Positions 55,273 to 64,000 of a stretch of 64,000 bases of DNA are shown here, piece by piece. Positions within the stretch are counted from its first letter, which is position 1, and each line of letters starts with the position of its first letter. The notes under the pieces were generated by a model that searched no databases, was not told the DNA's origin, and worked only from the letters and a program-made list of their open reading frames with translations. The DNA is from Rhinopomastus cyanomelas (lineage: Eukaryota > Chordata > Aves > Bucerotiformes > Rhinopomastidae), in assembly GCA_013400115.1 (NCBI GenBank), contig VXBP01000342.1, positions 2,113-66,112 of the forward strand, written 5' to 3'. Made by a program: the position numbers and the translations under genes.

Positions 55273-56328
55273 AAACTGTCAGACACATTTCTGGGGTAGT
55301 GAAACCTTTCTCTTTTATATTTATTAGAAGTATCTGTCATTTGCTTATAATTTAGATGCAATAAGCTTCTATAATAAATACTAAGTATCCACTCCACACA
55401 TTCACTAAGCTAATGCTGTCTTTTTGGTAATTTAGTGATAGGTGCACTTTTAATTTAAAATACTTTTATGTCTTCATTTTGTGTAACTGTGAGCAGAACC
55501 ATTGTTACTAATTGCTGAGAAAAACTTTTCTTTTTTTATTCATGAAATCAGAAGGAGCCTTTTGGTTTTGTTCTGCCTGTTAGAAGCTGCAAAATTATAT
55601 AGTTAAAAAAAAGTTGAGAAAAAACAAGCAGTGAGGTATAAACTTTTTTGAAATTTATTGGAGCTGAGGGAAGAGTTGGGTTTTAGAACTTGAGAAACAT
55701 ATTACAGAGTGTTTGCCATGCAGTCTTTTTTAACTTTAGTCTTTATTACTGCATGGACTTCCTGCGCGACCTTGTTTGAGATGCTCGTTGCTTTGCCTTG
55801 CTGCTTTATCTGTTGTGTGTCCTGCGCAGCTATTGTAGAGACTGACTCTTACTGCTCACTTCTCAACCAGTCCACTGCAGAAAGGTAGATTTTTGTATCC
55901 AGGCACAGGTTGCTCTGCAGAGCAGTCTCCCCATATCTCCTTCCTCTGTTCTTGCGGAGAAAACACTGCGCAGGGTTGCGTTTTAGCAGCTACAGTTTAC
56001 TCATCTGTTGAGAGAGGTGTCTACATAGTTTCTTCAGCTCGTTGCAAGAAGTGTTATGTTTCAGTTGTCACAGTACCAACCACTGGCCACGTTCATGCCA
56101 TGAACATGGCAGCAATGACCTTTGGAAGAGATTGTGGTCAAGCGAAAATGTCCCGATTTTCCCATGGGAAAGATGCATCAACAAAGCCATGTACACTCAG
56201 GGTGCATGCTAGTCCTGCCTGGTGTGGCCAAGCAGCTGAGACTGGTGAGAGAAGGGATGGAGTATTTTCTACACACTGAACAGTCTTGATATGGCCCTGC
56301 TACAGGGTGGGGGAATAAATAATAATAA
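55273..56328. other. Unique DNA upstream of LTR-D copy 2
   Basis: Includes a 128-codon plus frame (55,893-56,279) rich in Cys and His, without a recognised motif or codon pattern. It does not match the block upstream of LTR-D copy 1. Confidence 0.4.
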
Positions 56329-56671
56329 TGAATAATAGAGAGGGTGGTGGTACTAGTCTCCACTTGACTGACATACTTTTTTTCCCCAGATCTCTAATGT
56401 GAAAAAAGACCCAAGAACCAAATATGGTAGTGACCTCCCATTGTATTTTTCTCAGAATGTGTGATGGCATTTGTGACACAGTTTCTAGTTTGTGTGCACT
56501 GACTTGCTTAACCTTTTCTTCCTTTCTGTATAGAGTTATAGAGTTAATAAACCTTTTTCCAGTTTCCCTAAGCCATCTATTGTCTGGCAAATTTATCTGA
56601 GATGCCACCGAGACCTCACTGCTTTGCTTTCTTGTCCTTTATCTTAAATTGTGGTCTTGAACCCACCACAG
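56329..56671 (+). mobile_element. LTR-D unit, copy 2
   Basis: Matches copy 1 over its full length with moderate divergence and a few small indels. AATAAA at 56,546-56,551. Acceptor-like TTTTTTTCCCCAG (about 56,377-56,389) is kept; the second site reads CTGTATAGAG and has lost the CAG. Ends TTGAACCCACCACA. Confidence 0.72.
56546..56551 (+). terminator. Polyadenylation signal in LTR-D copy 2
   Basis: AATAAA at the position matching copy 1. Confidence 0.6.
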
Positions 56672-57204
56672 GTGCTAATGATGGCAGCAAATGCACTTTC
56701 TGAGTGCTTTTCTACTATGTGACGTATGAAAAATACCTGGTAGAATCAGCTTGCTGTTGTGTAAACCCTGTCAGCCATGTTACTTCATCCTTTGATTGTT
56801 ATTTTGCATGCATCAAGAGCTCTGCCACTTGTAAGAAGTTACTACAGAAAAAGATACTGTTGGTAAGGCTGTTATCACCCTGATCTCCAGCAACGCAGAG
56901 TCCTAGTGTCATGTTGGTCTCCCTTTTGTGAAATAGCTGGGTTGCTTACAGGAGAATCCTTGCCTTGACCTTGAAGATTTGCCAACTACAGAGGTGGGAT
57001 TTGTGCGTGACATTAAAAAACATTGTGGGACTAGCTAATCCTGTATCATTTCAGATGTATTCTTCAGCTATGTTTTTAGAAAACATCAAAGCATTACCAT
57101 TTATATTTCACTAGCACTTAGAGGCCTTGAGTGAATCAGGCCTGGAAGCATTTGGGAAATATAGGATAATGTACTGTGTTAGTCCAAATCATCCATCACT
57201 GTTA
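56672..57204. other. Unique spacer
   Basis: Nothing recognised. Confidence 0.5.
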
Positions 57205-57346
57205 AGATGGAGTGCCCATCCCTGGAGGTATTTAAAGACAGACTGGATGTGGCATTTGGTGTCCTAGTCTGGTTGATGTGGTGATGTTAGGTCATGGGCT
57301 GGGCTTGATGAGCTCAGTGGGCTTCTCCAGCCTCAATAATTCTGTT
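57205..57346 (+). mobile_element. CR1 fragment, type D, 3' end
   Basis: 'GATGGAGTGCCCATCCCTGG' to CCAGCCTCAATAATTCTGTT. Third copy of this family in the window. Confidence 0.92.
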
Positions 57347-57728
57347 GGCTGTGTGAAGTAGAAAGAGGAGCAATGGCACACTGATTTGTAAAGAACACTG
57401 CAGCACCCTGGTGCAATGCTGTGGTGACATGGTGCTCAAGATGTGATGCAGTTTTTAACCACTCTTCTTCTTTCTTAGGTCACAAACCAACCCAGGAAAT
57501 AATTCTTTACATCTTCATCTATCACAAATTAAATGTTTTTGGGGCTTTGTGTGTGATAAATTCATCTTTTTTTTTTTTTTCCTTTTTCTGTATATCTGGA
57601 TAATTTTTGAAGATCTGTCATGAGTACTTAACTGAGTCCACAGGCTGAAAGCTGAAAGAGATTTTATAAACCTCACAAGATTCAACAAGACCAAGTGCAG
57701 GTTCCTGCACCTGGATCAGAACAGTATT
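57347..57728. other. Unique spacer with a T14 run
   Basis: A poly-T run at 57,567-57,580 followed by CCTTTTTCTG. No exon follows it. Confidence 0.5.
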
Positions 57729-58136
57729 CACATAATCACAGAACATTATGGATTGGAAGGGACCTCAAAACATCATCTAGTCCAATCCCCCTGAGACAGC
57801 AGGATCGCCTAGACCAAGTTGTGCAGGAATATTTTCAGGTGGGTTTTAAATGTCTTCAGAGAAGGAGACTCCACAACCCCCTCCAGGCAGCCTGTTCCAG
57901 TCCTCTGTCACCCTCACTGGGAAGAAGTTCCTTCTAATATGTATATGGAACCTCCTATGTGCCAGCTGACATCCATTGCCCCTTGTCCTATCACTAGATG
58001 CCACTGAGCAGAGCCTGGCTCCATCCTTCTGACAACCACCCTTCACATATTTATAGACAGTCTTGAGGTCAACTCTGTCTCCTCCAAGCTACAGAGACTC
58101 AGCTCCCTCAGCCTTTCCTCATAAGGGAGGTGTTCA
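57729..58136 (-). mobile_element. CR1 fragment, type A, 3' part
   Basis: One tail unit. The frame on the minus strand 57,846-58,046 keeps DGARLCSVASSDRTRGNGCQ and RRNFFPVRVTEDWNRLPGG. A 16-base loss occurs near 58,080. Confidence 0.95.
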
Positions 58137-58154
58137 CGCTGTCATTACAGGTGG

Positions 58155-58854
58155 GAAGAGGTGATAGAGAGCAGCCCTGAGGAAAAAGTCTTGAGGGTGC
58201 TGGTGGATGAGAAGCTGACCATGAGAAAACAGTATGCAGTTGCAGCCCAGAAGATCATTTAAATCTTGGACTACATCAAAAGAACTATCACCAGCAGACC
58301 AAGAGGGGATTCTTCCCCTCTACTCTGCCTGGGTGAGACCTTGCCTGGAGTCTTGCATTCAGCTCTGGAGCCCCCAGTACAGGAAGGACAGTGACCTGGA
58401 GGAGGCCATGAAAATGATCAGGGAGCTGGAGCCCCTCTTCTACAAGGACAGGCTGAGGGACATGAGGTTGTTCAGCCTAGAGAAAAGGCTCTGATGGGAC
58501 CTGGTAATGATCTTCCAGTCCCTGAAGGATGCCACAAGAAAGCTACAGAGGACTCTTTATGAAGGTCTGCAGTGATAGGGAAAGGGGCAGTGGTTTCATA
58601 TGAGAGAAGGACAGATTGAAATGGGCTGTTAAGAAGAAGTTCTTGAGCGGGAGGTGGGTTGAACATTGGAACAAGTTACCTGGGGAGGTTATTGAGGCCC
58701 CATCTATAGAGCTATTCAAGGTGAGGCTGGGAAATGCTCTGGGTAACCTGATGTAATTAAGGCTGTCCCTGATGATCCCTGATGAGGGTTGTGGGACTAG
58801 ATGACCTTTGGGGGTCCCTTCCAACCTGGGCCATTGATTCTAGGATTCTGTGAT
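58155..58854 (+). mobile_element. Old CR1 fragment, type E, long
   Basis: 'GAGGAAAAAGTCTTGAGGGT', 'AACTATCACCAGCAGACCAA', 'AGCTCTGGAGCCCCCAGTAC', ending CTTCCAACCTGGGCCATTGA and TTCTAGGATTCTGTGA. Best-preserved old-subfamily copy here; same family as 50,569. Confidence 0.93.
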
Positions 58855-59269
58855 AATATCAGGGTTGGGTTGCTGTGGCTTAGGATATGAGTAGTTTGAT
58901 TGACCAGTTGCTGTTTTCAAGATTCACGGCGCTCTGGAGAGTAGATTACTCAGTTTTGTATCTAGATATCTAAGTACCCTGCGGGATATCCAAAATAACT
59001 GTTAGGCAGACAGCTGATTAGTCACTTAGATGATGAGCAGTTGTCACTGAATTATACGGAGATGCAGAAATGCAAGACTTGTTGTCCTTGGAAATGGTAA
59101 GACAAATAACAGCATCTGTGTCCCTGACAAGAATGGAGGTTAGCGAGATGAAGCTTCTCCTCTGATGTATGGCAAGTTGGACGTGCACACGCACAATGAG
59201 TAATGTGCATGATGGGAGGAGACACAGGAGCTGCTCTCCTTGTAGTGTATCTAGTACATTTATGAGCTC
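58855..59269. other. Unique spacer
   Basis: Nothing recognised. Confidence 0.5.
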
Positions 59270-59757
59270 AATCACAGAGCATTAGGGACTGGAAGGGACC
59301 TCGAAAGATCATTCAGACCAACCCCCTGCCACAGCAGGATCACCTAGACTAAGTCACACAGGAACATATCCAAGAGAGTTTTAAACCTCTCCACAGAGCA
59401 AAACTCCACAACCCCCTGAGCAGCCCCTTCCAGTGCTCTGTCACCCTCACTGGGAACAAGTTCCTTCTCCAAGTTCAACAGACCCAGCTCCCTCAGCATT
59501 TCCTCATCAGGGAGGTGTTCTTCATGGCTCTGCACTGAACTCTCTCCAGCAGCTCTGGATCCATCTTGAATTGAGTGGCCCAGAACTGGACACAGTGTTC
59601 CAGATACGGTGTCATCAGACCAAAGTAGAGGGTGAGGAGAACCTCTGTTGATCTGCTGACCACCCTCCTTCTGATCCACCCCAGGATGCCATTGGTCTCC
59701 TTGGCCACAAAGGCACAATGCTGGATCATGGTCATCCTGTTCTCCACCAGGACCCAG
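59270..59757 (-). mobile_element. CR1 fragment, type A, internal deletion
   Basis: Tail at 59,270. At about 59,468 'TTCCTTCTCC' joins 'AAGTTCAACAGACCCAG', removing roughly 150 bases (RRNFF to GLLSLE). The chimeric minus frame 59,344-59,790 reads LRELGLLNLEKELVPSEGDR across the joint. Confidence 0.94.
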
Positions 59758-60488
59758 GGCAAACAGGGTTGTGTTGTTTGATATAAGCACTGTAGTAATC
59801 TTGGAGTTGAAGAAGCGCTTCAGTGTTAACCTTGTCCCACTATAACCATGCCCTCGTGGTAAAAGTCAAGTGTGAATATTGAAGTCAGATGAGAAGTGTT
59901 TTGCTTCTAAACCAAGTTGAAAAGGTCTAAAAGGATGGTGCTCGAAAGAAATCAAGGTCCTTTTTTTGATAGGAAATGGAATTTAAAACTAATAGATTTT
60001 TTTTTTTATTTTAGCAGCACTGGAAACTATGATGCATAATGGAAAACAAATTTCAGTGTGGCATCCAAACAACAAAATGAAGTCATGTTGAGAGTAATGA
60101 GAGCTATGTATATCTTACAATGGCTTATTTTGTATCCAAACCAGTCTGTTTTCTGCACACTCCTGTGTGCGAATGGGGAACCTGTCAGTCATGATGTGCT
60201 CATATCTTATAAGCAATCTAGGGAAATTACATCTTGGGAATCATAACTGAACTGACCTGCCTCTGTGGCTGTGGGTGACCTGTCTGTGAGAGGTAGGGAA
60301 GCAATAACATCCATTACAGATCTCATGTCTGGATTTTGCAGTGACTCAGCTGTGCTGCAAACTCCCTGTATCCTGCTATGTGGTTGAGTTCAACATCATT
60401 TATATCCGTGAACCTATCCAGGTCTGCAAACCTCTGCAGATCTGGGAATTAACCTGATCTAGTTAAAAATGTTCTTACTCACCGCAGT
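59758..60488. other. Unique spacer
   Basis: A-T homopolymers at about 59,997-60,010. Nothing else recognised. Confidence 0.5.
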
Positions 60489-60556
60489 GGGATTGGATTG
60501 AACAACCCTTAAAGATCCCTTCCAGCCCAACACTTACTGTAATTCTGTGATTCTAC
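60489..60556 (+). mobile_element. CR1 mini-tail (68 bases), diverged
   Basis: 'GGATTGGATTGAACAACCCT', TTCCAGCCCAACACTTACTG, TAATTCTGTGATTCTA. Subfamily differs from type A. Confidence 0.85.
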
Positions 60557-60686
60557 CTCTATGCCAGTTAAGCACTCTGGAGCACATGATAGGTCTTGCA
60601 GCTCTTGTGCCATGGAAAGCAGGGCTGGAGAGGATGCCTGTAGCTGCTTTAGGTCTAAGGTGTCATTGTACAGTGTTTCAATTAAG

Positions 60687-60957
60687 TCACAGTATTACAG
60701 AGCATTAGGGATTGGAAAGGACCTCCAAAGATTATCTAGTCCAATCCCTCTGCCAGTGCAGGACCACCTAGACCCAGTCGCACAGGAACATGGCCATGTG
60801 GATTTTAAACATGTCCATCCTCCTGACACCAACCCTTCACATATTTATAAACATTAATGAGGTCACTCCTCAGTTTACTTTTCTCCAAACTCAAGAGACC
60901 CAGCTCCATCAGTCTTTTCTCATAGGAGATGTGTTCTACTCCCTTCATCTTCATGTA
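60687..60957 (-). mobile_element. CR1 fragment, type A, internal deletion
   Basis: 'TTTTAAACATGTCC' joins 'ATCCTCCTGACACC' at about 60,816, removing some 180 bases (RRNFF and RTRGNG region). The 5' part keeps KMKGVEHISYEKRLMELGLL. Confidence 0.93.
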
Positions 60958-61649
60958 GAACAACTTCTGAGTCAGCTTGTGCCTAAATGCACGTGTGTAA
61001 ATCAAGGGGAGCAAAAGGATGTGATTTTTCAGTTGGGATGATATTGCCAGAGACACTATGAGAGTATGCTAACAAAAATGTTTTTCTATGTTTTTTTGAG
61101 GCACTCAGTCCCAAACAAACAAGCTTTTACAATGAAAGTGTGTACATCTTGATATTCTTCTTACCCTGTTTTAATTTTTCCACAATGTGCTCTTTTACAG
61201 CTTTTAAATAAATCCTGTGAGCATAGCATATGTTATTTTTACCTCTTTGTGCAGCTTCCTAGGCCATTTAACACAGTGGGCTGTGTTTCACAGCTGGTTG
61301 GATCTCAAGCTAACAAAATTCTGCTTCTGTTAAGATCAGTAGTAAAATTTACAGTCACTTAAGTGTGGCTCAGAGTTTGTCGTTGATAAATTTGGCTGTC
61401 CTAGCACTTGCTAACAACTGTATATTCTGTCTACATAGACTCTCTGCCTAGCACTAAGGGAGCTAGTCTCTTGCAATCATCATCAGCTAAGTTGGGAACT
61501 TAGCTTCAGCTTGTGCTGATTTGCATTAAATTATGTTTCCATTTAATGTTTGCAGAAAATACACTTTAAAGGATGAGCTTATTTATAAAATAGACATATT
61601 GACATACTCCAGTGAAAATATCAGTAAAGAGGAAATACTGAACTAGTTC
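60958..61649. other. Unique spacer
   Basis: Nothing recognised. Confidence 0.5.
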
Positions 61650-62341
61650 TGCAAGGGACCTGGAGGTCCTGGTGGACAGCAGGATGACCATGAGCTAGCA
61701 ATGTGCCCTTATGGTCAAGGAGGCAAATGGCATCCTGGGATGGATCAGAAGCAGGGTGGTTAGCAGATAGAGCGAGCTTGTCCTCACCCTCAAATCTGCT
61801 CCGCCCTAGTGAGACCACATCTGGAATATTGTGTCCAGTTCTGGGCCACTCAGTTCAAGAAAGATCTAGAGCTGCTGGAGAGAGTTCAGTGCAGAGCCAA
61901 AAGATGATGTACAGAGTAGAACACCTCCCTGATGAGGAAAGGCTGAGGGAGCTGGGTCTGTTGAACTTGGAGAAAAGGAGACCGAGGGGTGACTTCATTA
62001 ATGTTGATAAATATGTGAAGGGTGGGTGTCAGGAGGATGGAGCCAGGCTCTTCTCAATGTCAGCTGATGATAGGGCAAGGGATAATGAGCGTGAGCTGGA
62101 ACAGAGGAGTTTCCACATCAGTATGAGAAGAAACTTCTTCCTGTGAGAATGACAGAGCACTGGAATGGGCTGCCCAGGTGGGTTGTGGAGCCTCCTTCTC
62201 TTGAGATGTTTTCTCTTGAGATGTTTTGAACCTGGCTGTATTCCTGTGTGATTTGATCTAGGTGATCCTGCTCTCTCAGGAGAACTGGATTGAATGATCT
62301 ATCGAGGTCTCTTCCAGTCCCTAATGTTCCGTGATTCTGTG
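61650..62341 (+). mobile_element. CR1 fragment, type A, nearly 0.7 kb
   Basis: Starts 'AAGGGACCTGGAGGTCCTGG'. Frame 61,703-62,146 keeps ERLRELGLLNLEKRRPRGDF and SFHISMRRNFF before a shift. A local 17-base tandem duplication (TTCTCTTGAGATGTTT) sits at about 62,197-62,228. Ends GTTCCGTGATTCTGTGA. Confidence 0.95.
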
Positions 62342-63141
62342 AGTAGAAGAATTAATCACAAAAATGGCACATTATTTTGGTCTACTTTTATCAAAATATA
62401 ATCATAGCCAAGTACCCTCCACAATTCTTCTGTGGAATACATGAAATGTACTTGGCTCTCATAAGTAAATAATTGCCCTTTTACTAGAGATCAGTCGGGA
62501 TATTCTGTAGATGCAAATGCTGTACAAGTGTGTTAGAATTTCAGGCTGTCACTTGGTTGTTAAGACTGTAGACAGCCTTTGCAGATTTCAGAGGAACCCA
62601 GTACGTGCATGGTTTTTACATGCCAGCTGCATCGGTCGATTGTTTGGTGATTATGCTTTTTTTTTGTTGTTTTTTTTTTTTGTTTTTGTTGCTATAAGCA
62701 GAGAACATGAAAGAAGAGGAGAATAATATTACTGAAAGAAGAAAAAAATATGATCTTGCCTATGAGGAAAAGCGAAGGCATGTGTTTCAGTGAGATTTAA
62801 AACACAACAGATAATCGAAGCTTTTTAATCCATTTTTTGTCGCTGTATAAGAAGTAGCTTACTTTTTAGACAGAAAGATTTACTTTGCCTGGATTTACAA
62901 CAGAAATAACATTGAGACTGAGTTAACACAGTTATTAATTTTTTGAAGGAATAATTTACTATATTTTGCTCAAGAACTTTCACCTGGTGATGGTATTTCA
63001 TACCTCGTTTAGTGTTTCTAGTTCATGGCAGTCTGTTTGGTGGTGCAGACTGAGCACTGTTTAGCTTGTAGTAGGATCTTGGGCTAATTTGGTCTCATCT
63101 GAACCCAGTTCTCACAGTGGTGATATTCATTTTTGTATGGG
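62342..63141. other. Unique DNA with an exon-like candidate
   Basis: Apart from the T-rich tract and short frame listed at 62,657-62,793, no coding or repeat signal was seen. Confidence 0.45.
62657..62793 (+). other. T-rich tract, AG and short open frame (exon-like)
   Basis: A T-rich run (62,657-62,690) leads to ATAAGCAG ending at 62,701. The following purine-rich stretch is open from the ATG at 62,707 to TGA at 62,791: NNITERRKKYDLAYEEKRRH then VFQ. The shape is that of a 3' splice site plus a short terminal exon. No family recognised, and purine-rich DNA often lacks stops, so confidence is low. Confidence 0.2.
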
Positions 63142-63340
63142 TTAACTTCTTCGCAGTTATGGTAACAGTGTATGGGAATGGGCTGCCCAGGGTGGGTTGT
63201 GGATTCTCCTCCTCTGGAGATGTTTAAAACCCATCTGGATGTGTTCCTGTTCACTTGGTCTAAGTGATCCTGCTGTGGCAGGGGGTTTGGACTTGATCTT
63301 TTGAGGTTCCTTCCAATCCGTCATGTTCTGTGATTCTGTG
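63142..63340 (+). mobile_element. CR1 fragment, type A, left side of right arm
   Basis: 'GTTAACTTCTTCGCAG' to the tail GTTCTGTGATTCTGTG. The final 55 bases correspond, with differences, to the CR1 remnant at 53,466-53,526 in the left arm. Confidence 0.93.
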
Positions 63341-63496
63341 AAAACCAAAAACCTTCAGTGTAAATGGGAGGTGAAAAGAGGGGGAGGATATATTTTTCTT
63401 CTAAGATAGGCTATGTGCTGGAGGAGAGAGGACAACTGAAGGCATCTCACAGACATCTGCATTTTGGGGTTAATGAACATGAGAGACACTAATCAT

Positions 63497-63681
63497 CCAG
63501 TCATTGGCCACTGGAATGGCCTGCCCAGGGAGGTGGTGGAGTCGCCAATTCTGGAACTGTTCAAGGCAGGATTGGACGTGGCACTTGGGGCCATGGTCTA
63601 GCCTTGAGCTCTGTGGTGACAGGTTGGACTTGATGATCTATGAGGTCTCTTCCAACCTTGATAATACTGTGATACTGTGTG
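63497..63681 (+). mobile_element. CR1, type C, inserted in the right arm only
   Basis: 185 bases from 'GTCATTGGCCACTGGAATGG' to ATAATACTGTGATACTGTGT. The left arm has an uninterrupted site: 11 bases at 53,299-53,309 are present there and missing here. The insertion thus replaced 11 bases and made no duplication. It matches the nested type C element at 36,036 closely. Confidence 0.93.
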
Positions 63682-63707
63682 ATTATGTGTGGTTGTGTCT
63701 TGGGCAG

Positions 63708-63782
63708 GTCTGTTGGAAGGAGGAGGCCATGAAGCATCATGAAATGTATCTGACAGCTGCAATATGCAGCCTCATTCCAGGG
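63708..63782 (+). other. Exon-like 75-base open frame, right arm
   Basis: TGTCTTGGGCAG before and GTGAGTAA after. 25 codons identical to the left-arm copy. The frame also stays open into both flanks (TAA/TGA-free to QQW-stop at 63,833). Confidence 0.3.
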
Positions 63783-63928
63783 GTGAGTAACTACGCTGAC
63801 CAATTGTTCCTTCACTATGCACAGCAGTGGTGAATCTGATCATTGGATCATCCAATGCCCTCATATATTTGTAGTTCAGTGGTTTGTTGTCATTGGGTTT
63901 GTTTCCTTTTTAAACCTTTGGAGAAATA

Positions 63929-64000
63929 ATCACAGAACATTAGGGATTGGAAGGGACCTCTAAAGATCATCCAGTCCAATCCCCCTGCTACAGCAGGATC
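63929..64000 (-). mobile_element. CR1, type A, cut by the window edge
   Basis: Tail AATCACAGAACATTAGGGAT then variants CTCTAAAGATC and GCTACAGCAGG identical to the left arm's CR1. It continues beyond 64,000. Confidence 0.95.

Larger units (their letters stand above)
63285..64000 (+). repeat. Inverted duplication, right arm (runs off the window)
   Basis: CR1 end, about 410 bases of core with a 185-base insertion, then a minus-strand CR1 end at 63,929-64,000 that is still perfectly matched to the left arm where the window stops. The duplicated unit is therefore longer than can be seen. Confidence 0.9.

Noticed and set aside
55893..56279. 128-codon Cys/His-rich frame as a zinc-binding protein
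   Set aside because: Cys and His do not fall in any regular spacing, and there is no supporting splice or start context.
1..64000. CRISPR arrays, operons or other prokaryotic features
   Set aside because: Sequence composition, LINE and retroviral content are vertebrate; no such array or operon structure is present.

Overview
The window is repeat-dominated bird DNA with no host protein-coding gene that I can support. The main evidence is the density of CR1 (chicken repeat 1) LINE copies. They share 5' truncation, ORF2-derived residues and octamer-like 3' tails (ATTCTGTG repeats). Class II (beta/alpha-like) endogenous retrovirus sequence and a tRNA-Ile-like SINE with a CR1-like tail fit the same picture. 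My hand tally puts about 28 kb of the 64 kb (roughly 43%) in CR1. That is far above the usual bird level and suggests a lineage with a CR1 expansion, such as Piciformes (woodpeckers and allies) or Bucerotiformes (hornbills, hoopoes). The lineage call is inference.

Shorthand used in the entries (my own labels, not database names). 'Plus' means the tail points right. Type A is the commonest CR1, ending GGTCCCTTCCAATCCCTAAT then ATTCTGTG repeats. Type B ends TTTTCCAACC then ATTCTATG repeats and contains GGGGTGAACTTG. Type C ends CTTCCAACCTTGATA then ATACTGTG repeats and is found inserted inside other elements. Type D ends CCAGCCTCAATAATTCTGTG. Type E is older and diverged.

Layout. 1-5,018: stacked plus-strand CR1s, ending in one with an internal RT deletion. 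6,053-8,991: the longest RT-bearing CR1 (minus), fused to an LTR-D end, then a minus CR1 carrying a tRNA-like SINE. 14,341-19,461: a decayed class II provirus on the minus strand, with a truncated 3' LTR, a related LTR in opposite orientation nearby, and CR1s cutting both LTRs. 22,438-23,535: a long plus CR1. 30,763-31,082: an LTR with CCAAT, TATA and AATAAA. 36,000-36,694: a type C CR1 nested in a type A copy. 39,419-39,753 and 56,329-56,671: two copies of an LTR-like 3' unit (LTR-D). 42,463-43,290 and 47,090-48,955: old minus CR1s with nested insertions. 52,971-53,526 and 63,285-64,000: an inverted duplication about 10 kb apart. Each arm carries an identical 75-base open frame with splice-site-like borders, and one arm has a later type C CR1 insertion.

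The elements form a layered record of CR1 RT activity: long RT copies, tails of only 44-110 bases, a SINE that appears to use the CR1 tail, and nested insertions that give relative ages. The spaces between repeats are AT-rich unique DNA with no recognisable exons, apart from two weak exon-like candidates and one possible decayed coding patch. Boundaries were read by eye and can be off by several bases.
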